From NCBI GenBank assembly GCA_016722565.1, contig JADKIU010000001.1, forward strand, positions 992,001-1,056,000: DNA of 64,000 bases, in the 5' to 3' direction. This document shows positions 39,076 through 47,315 of this stretch, piece after piece. Every line of letters starts with the position of its first letter. Position 1 is the first letter of the stretch. The DNA is from Bacteroidota bacterium (lineage in GTDB: Bacteria > Bacteroidota > Bacteroidia > 2-12-FULL-35-15). The notes below the pieces were generated by a model. The model worked only from the letters and a program-made list of their open reading frames with translations. It made no database searches and was not told the origin of the DNA. Both the position numbers and the translations under genes were made by a program.

Positions 39076-39116
39076 CAAATCCCATCCGTACAATGTACTG
39101 ATGGGATTTGCTTTTT
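39076..39116 (+). terminator. terminator after the aminotransferase gene
   Basis: An 11-pair stem CAAATCCCATC/GATGGGATTTG (39076-39086 with 39100-39110) is followed by CTTTTT. Confidence 0.8.
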
Positions 39117-39164
39117 ACCTCAAAATGGTTAATTTAGCTATCCCAAAACCTGTGGTAGGGCTAA

Positions 39165-40178
39165 ATGGACAAACTAAAAACATACTCCTGTTTCAAGATT
39201 TATGCTATTTTAATAAGTAGTATATTCTTTTGTAGTGTTGTGAAAACAACTGCTGCAACTGCCTTTTCGGGTCCGGATACCTTGTCAACTAGTGCTGCAA
39301 AACCAAAAAGTTTAATTCAGAATATGAATCGGGAGCAATTGAGCTCTTTGGTTGATTTCCTTTTTGAGATGGACACCATCCCTAGAGATTTAATGAATGA
39401 AATCAACATGGCAATCGCTCATTTTAATGAGGAAGATGCTAAAAATGAGTTGAAGTCTGCTATTGCTAATAGTTTTCCTGCTTCTGATTTATATGTTAGT
39501 TGGGAAATCAATAACCTGTTTCCGGAAAAAGATATGCTTAAGTTAAAGGGAGACACTTCGGTTACCTTGCAATTAAATGGTGGGGAGCGAGGCGATTATT
39601 TCCATCCATTTAATGGGCCAATGACTTCCGGTTTTGGTTGGAGAGACAGTGCTCAGCACAATGGAGTGGATATCGATTTGAATAAAGGAGATAAGGTTTG
39701 TGCGGCTTTTGATGGAATGGTAAGGGTTGCGAAACGTTATGGCGGATTTGGAAATGTGGTGATTGTGCGTCATTATAATGGTTTAGAAACTGTATATGCA
39801 CACTTGTCGAAGTTGAAAGTAAAGCCCGGACAAGTGATTATCGCTGGGCAAGTAGTTGGGTTGGGTGGAAGTACAGGTCATTCAACCGGTTCGCATTTAC
39901 ATTTTGAAGTTCGATTTAAAGGTGTGCCGATTAATCCGAAGTATTTAATTTCTTTTAAAGAGCAGAAAATATTGTGTAATGAAATCACCATTAAGAAAAC
40001 GAAATGGGGGTTGGCGGCATATCCAGCAGGTGAAAAGGAACATATTGTAGAGAAAGGTGATACCGTATTTGAATTGGCAAAACGATATGCAACCACAACA
40101 GTTTCAATCAGGCAGATGAATGGCTTAACAGGTAAAGTGCGACTGAAGCCCGGTCAGGTTATATGTATTGCTCAATAG
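39165..40178 (+). CDS. M23 (LytM) endopeptidase with C-terminal LysM
   Basis: A likely peptidoglycan endopeptidase of 337 residues. A signal/anchor segment (about 10-30) is followed by a linker, then a LytM domain with the zinc ligands in HNGVDIDL (H-x-x-x-D) and GSHLHFEVR (HxH), and a LysM peptidoglycan-binding domain in the last 45 residues (IVEKGDTVFELAKRYATTTV). All metal ligands are present, so it should be active. It is a paralogue of the protein at 44498-45385 with the same domain order. Confidence 0.92.
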   Translation: MDKLKTYSCFKIYAILISSIFFCSVVKTTAATAFSGPDTLSTSAAKPKSLIQNMNREQLSSLVDFLFEMDTIPRDLMNEINMAIAHFNEEDAKNELKSAIANSFPASDLYVSWEINNLFPEKDMLKLKGDTSVTLQLNGGERGDYFHPFNGPMTSGFGWRDSAQHNGVDIDLNKGDKVCAAFDGMVRVAKRYGGFGNVVIVRHYNGLETVYAHLSKLKVKPGQVIIAGQVVGLGGSTGHSTGSHLHFEVRFKGVPINPKYLISFKEQKILCNEITIKKTKWGLAAYPAGEKEHIVEKGDTVFELAKRYATTTVSIRQMNGLTGKVRLKPGQVICIAQ

Positions 40179-40181
40179 TTG

Positions 40182-40361
40182 CTATCCGCCAGCTTTGTTG
40201 TTGATCTTGTTTAAGCATCTCATAAAAGCATCACGCATACCTTCGTATTGTGTTTCTCTTCCTAAGTTACTTGTGCGATGAGCTTCATTAATCACCTCAT
40301 TCACATGTACAATTTGCTGGTTTAGCCACTGAACTACTTCTTGTAATTGTTCTGAGTTCAT
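40182..40361 (-). CDS. small conserved hypothetical protein
   Basis: A 59-residue soluble helical protein starting MNSEQLQEVVQWLNQQIVHV. A longer in-frame start at 40439 adds 26 residues of poor character, so the ATG at 40361 is preferred. It is convergent with the M23 gene, with three bases between the stops. I do not recognise the family. Confidence 0.55.
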   Translation of the reverse strand: MNSEQLQEVVQWLNQQIVHVNEVINEAHRTSNLGRETQYEGMRDAFMRCLNKINNKAGG

Positions 40362-40476
40362 GGGGTTGTTGTTTAGAGTTAGTGTGTAGTACGGCATTCG
40401 GGCAGACTTTGTTTCGTCTGATTTTGGTAATGGATGCAATTTTTTAGGATATTGATAAAAAAACCGATAAAAAATA

Positions 40477-41136
40477 ATGTTTCGGAGCTTTATAGAACAG
40501 TTGGAAAGTCGCTTAAATAAAGAGTTGCCAGGAGAAGCAGCTCAGTTTTCGATGGCGCCAATAGCACGAAAAAAACGTTCTGAAATTTCTTTTGCCGAAA
40601 TATCCCCAAAAAAAAGCGCAGTGATGATTGTTTTATATCCTCATGACGAAACTATTCATGCAGTTTTGATTCAACGAGGAACTTACGAAGGCGTGCATAG
40701 CGGTCAAGTTGCTTTTCCCGGAGGAAAATTCGAAGACGGAGATCTTGATTTAAAACAAACAGCATTGCGTGAAACGAATGAGGAAATCGGGCTATTGCCT
40801 GAACAAATAAAGGTGCTGGGAAGTTTAACAGAAGTGTATATCACTCCCAGTAATTTTTTAGTAAAACCATTTATTGGTGTGGTTCATCAAAAGCCTGATT
40901 TTATTGTGGATGCCCGTGAAGTAGCGCGTGTTATAACGGTGGATTTGTTTCAATTGAACAACAAAGAAATCATTAAGGAAAAATCAATTTTACAAAGCGG
41001 TGGATTCAAAATAAAAACCCCCTATTATGAAATAGAGGGTTTAACAATATGGGGTGCAACTGCAATGATGATTAGTGAATTAAATGCAGTGGTAGCTGAA
41101 TTAAAATTTACTTCTTCTTCACAAAGTCCGTCATGA
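40477..41136 (+). CDS. Nudix hydrolase, CoA pyrophosphatase-like
   Basis: The 219-residue product has the Nudix box (GGKFEDGDLDLKQTALRE followed by TNEEIGL) preceded by the HSGQVAFPGG motif typical of the coenzyme A pyrophosphatase (NudL/YeaB) group. Metal-binding glutamates are intact. It probably hydrolyses CoA or a related nucleoside diphosphate derivative. It overlaps the convergent gene 41108-41899 by 29 bases at the 3' ends. Confidence 0.88.
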   Translation: MFRSFIEQLESRLNKELPGEAAQFSMAPIARKKRSEISFAEISPKKSAVMIVLYPHDETIHAVLIQRGTYEGVHSGQVAFPGGKFEDGDLDLKQTALRETNEEIGLLPEQIKVLGSLTEVYITPSNFLVKPFIGVVHQKPDFIVDAREVARVITVDLFQLNNKEIIKEKSILQSGGFKIKTPYYEIEGLTIWGATAMMISELNAVVAELKFTSSSQSPS

Positions 41137-41899
41137 TATTATCATAACACAAATAATAGCTTCCTTTTGATAAGTTTGAAATGTCAAGCCTGTTGCCATA
41201 ACCACGTTTGATAACATTACCATATTCATCAAAAACTTCATACATTGTTTCTGCTGAAAAATCAATTTCAGTACCGGTTTTATTCATCGTATAAGTTGGC
41301 TGACCAGTTGCAGAAATGTAAGTGACATTAGATGACGTTTTAGCCAAATCACCATAACCTATTTGTTTTACACGAAATTTGTTTTCACCGGAATGAGAAG
41401 TAGTTTGAAAAGAATAGGTGTTTTTATCCATCGCACCGTTCCCTTTTACTTCACCAACAGGAATCCATTTGTTCCAACGGAATTGTTCAACAATGTATGG
41501 TAAAGAACCCATTTCATTTTTTGTTGACCAATTTAAAATCGCATTTTTATCTATTTCAATATTGATAACTTCGAAGGTTGCTCTCGGTTTTAATGCTTCT
41601 GGATTTAATACTTTCGGACTGCAATCATCTTTATGACGAATTTCAACAATCACCGGTGTGCCGGGTTTAATAGCAAATGCTACAAAGTCAATTTCAAAAG
41701 CAGATGAATTTACTTCATCTGTGGATGTTTTACCGTTAATTGTTACTTCATAGGTACAAAATCCAACACCATTACCGGCATATCCGTTCTGCACGTATAA
41801 ATTTTTATCCTGATACTTGCCTTCAACAACAATAATACCGGCAAAAGCATTGCCAAGCGAAGTCAAAAATAAGGTTAAAAGAAGGAGTAGGTTTTTCAT
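41108..41899 (-). CDS. secreted protein with C-terminal sorting-like domain
   Basis: The 263-residue protein has a signal peptide cleaved near NAFA (21), a beta-rich body, and a C-terminus (YEVFDEYGNVIKRGYGNRLD then ISNLSKGSYYL) that resembles the start of a type IX sorting domain but ends in a basic tail. Function unknown. It may be a T9SS cargo or a relative with the same fold. A -7 element is at 41931-41938. Confidence 0.7.
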   Translation of the reverse strand: MKNLLLLLTLFLTSLGNAFAGIIVVEGKYQDKNLYVQNGYAGNGVGFCTYEVTINGKTSTDEVNSSAFEIDFVAFAIKPGTPVIVEIRHKDDCSPKVLNPEALKPRATFEVINIEIDKNAILNWSTKNEMGSLPYIVEQFRWNKWIPVGEVKGNGAMDKNTYSFQTTSHSGENKFRVKQIGYGDLAKTSSNVTYISATGQPTYTMNKTGTEIDFSAETMYEVFDEYGNVIKRGYGNRLDISNLSKGSYYLCYDNIMTDFVKKK

Positions 41900-41930
41900 T
41901 TTATTAATTCAAGTAATGTAAATTCGTCTA

Positions 41931-41938
41931 CAAATATA
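41931..41938 (-). promoter_or_regulatory. TANNTTTG -7 element for the secreted protein gene
   Basis: The minus strand reads TATATTTG, a full -7 match 31 bases before the ATG at 41899. CTTG (41961-41964) is 22 bases further upstream and could serve as a weak -33 element. Confidence 0.5.
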
Positions 41939-42045
41939 TATAATTTATCGAAAAGAAAAGCAAGTTTTTGGGTAAAATAATCAATAAGAAATTGAAAAAA
42001 TAACCGTAATGAGCTGTTTTTTAGTCATTTAAAGTGAAATTTGAA

Positions 42046-42243
42046 TCAGTCAATTAAGAGATGTTTCAGCTTGACAATGCCATAAAGGGCAAAAAATACA
42101 AACAATGCAAACACCAAAACTTTGTAGCTTCCTTTGAACAATTGCTTGTTGTCGCCTTTGTCCTTGCTATACGCCCATATAATTCCTACTAAAAATAGTA
42201 GAAAAAAAACAATGGCAAAGATCAGTTGTCCACGAGAAAACAT
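42046..42243 (-). CDS. small two-helix membrane protein
   Basis: The 65-residue protein starting MFSRGQLIFAIVFFLLFLVG has two transmembrane helices (about 6-24 and 42-59) separated by a charged loop. A longer frame from 42300 is possible but the ATG at 42243 gives a typical small membrane protein. It is unrecognised; it resembles short membrane proteins common in Bacteroidota. Confidence 0.6.
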   Translation of the reverse strand: MFSRGQLIFAIVFFLLFLVGIIWAYSKDKGDNKQLFKGSYKVLVFALFVFFALYGIVKLKHLLID

Positions 42244-42336
42244 AGGTCGCAATTTATATTTTAAATAACGCTCAAAAGTACTAATAAATTGCCATTCCAA
42301 TCAAAAGAAAAAAAGATTTAGTTGTGTTATTTGGAT

Positions 42337-42344
42337 TATTTTTG
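42337..42344 (+). promoter_or_regulatory. TANNTTTG -7 element for the WG-repeat gene
   Basis: TATTTTTG matches the -7 consensus 20 bases before the ATG at 42365. No well-spaced -33 TTTG is evident. Confidence 0.45.
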
Positions 42345-42364
42345 CCTCATATTTAAATAGAAGA

Positions 42365-44496
42365 ATGGGTCGTTTAAAAATAGTTGTGTTTTGTGTGTGT
42401 TTCAGTATGTCTTTTTCTGCTTTTGGCGGGAAACTCTCAAAAGCGTATGATGCATTAAAAATCTATAATTATTTTGAAGCGAAACGGTTGTTTGAGAAAT
42501 CATTAAAAAAGGAATCGGCACCGGCAGCGTATGGTCTAAGCAATATTTATTTTAGAGCTGATAATCCTTTTTCCAATATTGATAGTGCGTATCACTATAT
42601 CATCCTCTCTGAAAAAAAAATTCAATCCCTATCCGAAAAAAATAAAATTGCGTATTCGAAATATGGATGCACCGCTGTTGCAATCGATTCATTAAAAAAT
42701 CGAATTCATGAAAAAGCTTTTGATTTTTATAAGCGTCAAAATTAATAGCGGCATTCGATAAATTTATTGCTATTTATATTACAGCACCTGAATGTTATGA
42801 TGCAATTGATTTAAGAAACCGTTTGGCATTCAACCAAGCGAAAGTTGAAGATACGTATAAAGCCTATGAATCGTTTATCGAAACCTATCCGCTTGCTAAC
42901 GAAGTGAAAGAAGCAAGGGAATTGTTTCATTTAACAAAATTTAAAGAGCTGACTAAAAATAATACGATTGAGGCGTTCGAACAATTTTTAATTCAAGATC
43001 CCTACAGTCCGTTTGCTGATGAAGCAAAAAATAAAATATTTTCTTTATCAACTAAAAACGAAACGAAAGAAGAGTATCATCAGTTTGTAAAAAAGTATCC
43101 CGATAATCCAAACGTTGAATATGCATGGCTTACATTATACACATTGTATACAAGAACATTTGATTTAAAATCGGTACTTGACTTTAAGACTGCATTTCCA
43201 GATTTTCCTTTTAAAGATATTTTGGAGCAAGATATTGTGCTGGTGAATAAACTTTTATTTCCTATTCGTGAAAATGGAAAGTGGGGATTTGTTGATGAAT
43301 CGGGTCGTTCCGCTGTTCCTTGTATTTACGAATGGGTAGAAGATTTTTCAGAAGGATTAGCAGAATGCGGTTTAAATAATCAATCCGGCTTTATTGATAA
43401 ATCAGGAAAGTTGGTCATTCCTTTTATTTATGATCAGGTAGAAGCTTTTAAAAATGGCTATTCCGTTGTTCGATTAAATGAAAAATATGGTTTGATCAAT
43501 AAGTTGGGGAAACGCATTTTACCTTGCAATTACGATGAAATTTCTGAATTTTCAGAAGGCATGGCCGCAGTTTCAATCGGTGATAAATTTGGTTACGTGA
43601 ATGAGCAAGGTGATTTAATTATTCCAATGACCTACACGAAGGCCTTTGATTTTACAGAAGGACTTGCTGCTGTTGAGTTGGGCGGACAAAGTGGTTATAT
43701 TAATAAAAAGGGAGAAGTGGTGGTTCCATTTAAATTTGATTGGGTAGATAATTTTAAAAATGGGTTGGCAAAAGTGAAATCACTAAAAAAAATGGGAATC
43801 ATCAATCAAAGTGGAGAGCTGATTCTTGCTTGTGAGTATGATTTAATTGGAGATTATCAAGAAGGAATGGTGATGGTGATGAAAGAGCAGAAATATGGTT
43901 TTGCAAACACAGCAGGGAAAATAATTATTCCGATAGAGTTTGATTATAGTGGAAATTTTTGGTTGCCCCTTGGATTTAAAAATGGCTTTGCTGTTGCAGA
44001 AAAAAATGGGAAGCAAGGTTTGATTGATCCATCAGGGAAGTATGTTACGGCAAAAGATTTTGATCGAATAGAGCCTTTTACAGAAGGTTTGGCGCCTGTG
44101 ATGAAAAAAGATAAATGGGGGTTTCTGGATGAAAAATTAAAAATGCAAATTCCGTATAGCTTTCAATCTGTAAAAGAATTTAACGATTGTATTGCAGCGA
44201 CTATAAAAAATGGAAAGCTCGGTTATATCCATAAGACAGGAAAAGTGTTAGTTGATTTTTTATATGAATCGGAAAATATAGCCGTGTTTAGAGATGGTTT
44301 ATGTATTGTGAGGTTATCGATGGATGAGGATGAGCGAGAGGGGATGATTGATGTTTCAGGAAAAGTTGTTGTTGATTTTGAGATGGATGAAATTATACGT
44401 GTAAGAGAAAACATTTATAAGCTTGAAAAGAATTTAAAGCAAGCATATTATAATGCTGCAACACGCACTTATCTCTGGAAAGAAGAAGGCTTTTAA
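42365..44496 (+). CDS. WG-repeat protein (frameshifted)
   Basis: The protein has a signal peptide, a helical region (about 25-290) with TPR-like repeats, then about ten WG repeats (each near 45-50 residues, of the form WGFVDESGRSAVPCIYEWV, GFIDKSGKLVIPFIYDQV and so on). The repeats probably form a beta-propeller-like scaffold; function unknown. The frame changes between 42724 and 42745; a missing base in the AAAA run at 42738-42741 is the most likely site. One added base gives 710 residues; the downstream frame then needs no start of its own. Confidence 0.8.
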
Positions 44497-44497
44497 A

Positions 44498-45385
44498 TTA
44501 GAGTTTAATTTTTTGTCCCAGTCGCAAGGTGCTGGTTGCTTTAATCCCATTTTTTTTGCACAAAGCTTTCGTTGTTGTTCCGTATTTTCTGGCAATAGCT
44601 GAAAGTGTATCTCCTTTCTTTACCACGTGTACTTTTTTTCCTTTGGAACTGGCATAGTTTTTTGCAGCTGCTTTTTTTGCCTCAGAAACATAGTCAAATG
44701 TTGCCATATCGATACACAGCATATTGGATACTAATTTCTGGTCATCAAACGAAATGATTTCAGTTGGGTTAATGGGATGGCCGAGATATCGAACTTCAAA
44801 ATGAAGATGACTGCCTCTGGAGCGTCCTGTGTTACCACCAAGTCCGATAACGTCTCCGGCAAAAACTTCCTGTCCAACGGTTACATTCACCTTTGATAGA
44901 TGCGCATAATAGGTTTCTAATCCATTGTCGTGACGAATCACAATCACATTTCCATAGCTCTTACTTTTTTTAGCGATTCGAATTTTTCCATCAAAAGCTG
45001 CATTAACAGCATCTCCGGTTTCTAAATCGATGTCTACACCATAATGGTAACGTTTTTTTCGAGGGCCAAATTTTGAAGTTACTTTTCCAGAAAAAGGATG
45101 AACATATCCGCAGTTGTGTTCGTTGTACAAAGCAAACTCTCTCACGCTATCGTTGAGTGATTTCAGATCCGCTTTCATAGTATGGATGTTGGTGGTGTCC
45201 CAACCGGAATATAAACCTGACGCAGGAAAAAAAACAAGTGAATCGCTGTAATCCATTAATTCTTCTTCATCCATGGTAAAAGGAATGGTGTCTGAAGCAT
45301 GATTATCGTTTCCGGTTTGTGCAAAAAGTGAAGGGCCGAAGAGGTGTATGGTGAAAAAGGAAAGGAGTAGGAGAAATCGTTTCAT
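44498..45385 (-). CDS. M23 (LytM) endopeptidase with C-terminal LysM
   Basis: This 295-residue exported protein has a signal peptide (ending FAQ), a LytM domain with YHYGVDIDLETG (H-x-x-x-D) and GSHLHFEVRYLG, and a LysM domain near the C-terminus (VKKGDTLSAIARKYGTTTKA). The zinc ligands are complete, so it is probably an active peptidoglycan endopeptidase. It is paralogous to 39165-40178. It converges on the WG-repeat gene with one base between the stops. Confidence 0.92.
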   Translation of the reverse strand: MKRFLLLLSFFTIHLFGPSLFAQTGNDNHASDTIPFTMDEEELMDYSDSLVFFPASGLYSGWDTTNIHTMKADLKSLNDSVREFALYNEHNCGYVHPFSGKVTSKFGPRKKRYHYGVDIDLETGDAVNAAFDGKIRIAKKSKSYGNVIVIRHDNGLETYYAHLSKVNVTVGQEVFAGDVIGLGGNTGRSRGSHLHFEVRYLGHPINPTEIISFDDQKLVSNMLCIDMATFDYVSEAKKAAAKNYASSKGKKVHVVKKGDTLSAIARKYGTTTKALCKKNGIKATSTLRLGQKIKL

Positions 45386-45606
45386 ATACTATATAACATT
45401 ACCACATCCGATTCTCAATTGAGGTAATGATCTGGTATATAAGTTTATTTATATAAGAATCACCATCGGAGTGTTCATTTGTAAATCAATAAAAAAGGTT
45501 AAATCAGGATCCATTATTTTTCAGGATTTACAAATATGTGCATTTTTTTGAATTATGCAAGTGTTAATTTATGTTAACCACTTTTATTTTATACACAAGC
45601 AACTGT

Positions 45607-46572
45607 TTACTTTTTTGAAACAGCTTTGAAACGGTCGTCAGTAAGTGTGTACAGGAATTCAAGTAAGTCAGATTTTTCTTCTTTTGTTAATTCCAGTGGT
45701 TTTAAAAGAAGTGAGTCGGAGTTAATGCTACCTTTTACAAATTCATTTGGTGTATTGTAATAGTCGATTACTTCAGTCAGTGTATTAAACATTCCGTTGT
45801 GCATATACGGACCGGTTACGGTAATATTTCTTAATCCCGGAACTTTGAATTTACCAAGATCCGCGCTGTCTTTGGTGACAATAAATCTTCCTTCATCATT
45901 TAAGTCTTTCCCGTTATACAATCCAATGTTTCTAAATTGATCACCTGTAAAATCAGGTCCAAAATGACAATCGAAACATTTTCCTTTTTCATTGAAGATA
46001 ATTTGGCCACGTTTTGCTGCTTCACTGATTGCTTTTTCATCCTTTTTCATAAATCGATCAAATGGTGTATCGCTTGTTTCCAAGGTTCTTTCGAAGGCCG
46101 CAATTGCATCTAGTAAATTAGCTCTGTTGGGTGTTTCTTTATATATTTTTTTAAAATAGGTTTGGTAGTTTTTGTCGGCATTCAATTTTTTGATGGCTTC
46201 CGCAATTGGCAAATTCATTTCCACAGGGTTTTCAATTGGCCCTGCTGCTTGGTCTTCCAGCGATTCGGCTCTGCCATCGTGAAAGAAAAAGTTTCTGGAG
46301 CTTTGATTCATGGCGCTGGGTGTATTTCTTGCGCCTAATTTTCCATCTACACCTTTGCTGAGTTTTGTTGTGTCGGAAAATGCAAAAGCAGGAATGTGAC
46401 AAGAGGCACAACTAATTTGGTTGTTTTGAGAAAGTATGGGGTCAGAAAAAAGTAATTCTCCGAGTTCTTCTTTTGTGGTAGGTTCTTTTTTTTGTTCTCC
46501 GGATTCATTGGAGTTGCAAGCAAGCAAAACTAATGCGCTGATGCTTGCGAAATAAGTAAATAAAGTTTTCAT
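45607..46572 (-). CDS. di-heme cytochrome c peroxidase, lipoprotein
   Basis: The 321-residue protein has two heme c motifs, CASCH (residues about 60) and CFDCH (about 195), and a distal ligand segment PYMHNGMF, as expected for the CCP/MauG family that reduces hydrogen peroxide in the periplasm. The N-terminus MKTLFTYFASISALVLLACN is a lipoprotein signal with the lipobox Cys. The frame is open from 46590, but a -7 element at 46588-46595 overlaps that earlier start, so the ATG at 46572 is chosen. Confidence 0.93.
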   Translation of the reverse strand: MKTLFTYFASISALVLLACNSNESGEQKKEPTTKEELGELLFSDPILSQNNQISCASCHIPAFAFSDTTKLSKGVDGKLGARNTPSAMNQSSRNFFFHDGRAESLEDQAAGPIENPVEMNLPIAEAIKKLNADKNYQTYFKKIYKETPNRANLLDAIAAFERTLETSDTPFDRFMKKDEKAISEAAKRGQIIFNEKGKCFDCHFGPDFTGDQFRNIGLYNGKDLNDEGRFIVTKDSADLGKFKVPGLRNITVTGPYMHNGMFNTLTEVIDYYNTPNEFVKGSINSDSLLLKPLELTKEEKSDLLEFLYTLTDDRFKAVSKK

Positions 46573-46587
46573 TCTTGTAGTTTGATG

Positions 46588-46595
46588 CAAAGGTA
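46588..46595 (-). promoter_or_regulatory. TANNTTTG -7 element for the cytochrome c peroxidase gene
   Basis: The minus strand reads TACCTTTG, a full match, 15 bases before the ATG at 46572. It overlaps the alternative start at 46590 and so decides against it. Confidence 0.5.
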
Positions 46596-46660
46596 GATTT
46601 CTATTAGAATATAAAAAACAGGATAATGCTATTTAAAGTGATTACAAATAATCTTAATGT

Positions 46661-46668
46661 TATATTTG
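46661..46668 (+). promoter_or_regulatory. TANNTTTG -7 element for the peptidylprolyl isomerase gene
   Basis: TATATTTG is a full -7 match, 31 bases before the ATG at 46700. No obvious -33 TTTG at the normal distance. Confidence 0.45.
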
Positions 46669-46699
46669 TAAGATAAATTAATCGTGTAATACTAATCGT

Positions 46700-47137
46700 A
46701 TGAAAACAGCAGAAATAGTTACAGCAAAAGGTACAATGAAAGTGGAGTTTTATGAAAAAGATGCTCCCGGAACAGTTAAGAATTTTTGTGATTTGGCAAA
46801 AAAAGGATTTTATGATGGATTAACATTTCATCGTGTGATTCCGGGATTTGTGGTTCAAGGTGGTTGTCCAAAAGGCACTGGAGTTGGCGGTCCTGGTTAT
46901 ACAATTAAATGTGAGTTGGATGGCGACAACCAATTTCATGATAAGGGTGTATTGTCAATGGCACATGCGGGCAGAGATACCGGTGGGTCTCAGTTTTTTA
47001 TTGTGATTAGCCGTGCACAAACAGCACATTTGGATAGAAAACATACATGTTTTGGAAAAGTAGTGGAAGGGTTGGACATCATTGAACAAATTAGAGGTGG
47101 GGATGTGATTGAGAAGATTGTTGTTCATGAAAATTAA
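46700..47137 (+). CDS. cyclophilin-type peptidylprolyl isomerase
   Basis: The 145-residue product catalyses cis-trans isomerisation of proline peptide bonds. The cyclophilin core is intact: FHRVIPGFVVQGG with the catalytic Arg-Phe area, SQFFIV, and the LDRKHTCFGKVVEG stretch. No signal peptide, so it is cytoplasmic. It is followed by a terminator at 47259-47298. Confidence 0.94.
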   Translation: MKTAEIVTAKGTMKVEFYEKDAPGTVKNFCDLAKKGFYDGLTFHRVIPGFVVQGGCPKGTGVGGPGYTIKCELDGDNQFHDKGVLSMAHAGRDTGGSQFFIVISRAQTAHLDRKHTCFGKVVEGLDIIEQIRGGDVIEKIVVHEN

Positions 47138-47205
47138 GAATTAGTCCGCTAACAATTGAATTTTACCATTCGTGTATTAATTCGAACGAATCATGGCGAC
47201 AAACG

Positions 47206-47213
47206 TAAATTTG
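47206..47213 (+). promoter_or_regulatory. TANNTTTG element upstream of the 47259 hairpin
   Basis: TAAATTTG matches the -7 consensus. Its predicted start (about 47219) precedes the terminator hairpin at 47259-47298 and the M61 gene at 47316. It may give a short terminated RNA or an attenuated leader for the M61 gene, or be a chance match. Confidence 0.3.
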
Positions 47214-47258
47214 TACAGAATATTCCAAAACTCTTTTTAAGTGTGAGGATTCTTCAAA

Positions 47259-47298
47259 AAGGGAATGGTACCGTAGCAGCCATTCCCTTATTCTTTTA
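47259..47298 (+). terminator. terminator hairpin between cyclophilin and M61 genes
   Basis: A perfect ten-pair stem AAGGGAATGG/CCATTCCCTT (47259-47268 with 47280-47289) is followed by ATTCTTTT. It ends cyclophilin transcription or attenuates transcription into the M61 gene 18 bases downstream. Confidence 0.75.
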
Positions 47299-47315
47299 AA
47301 TTATATATTCGTAGA

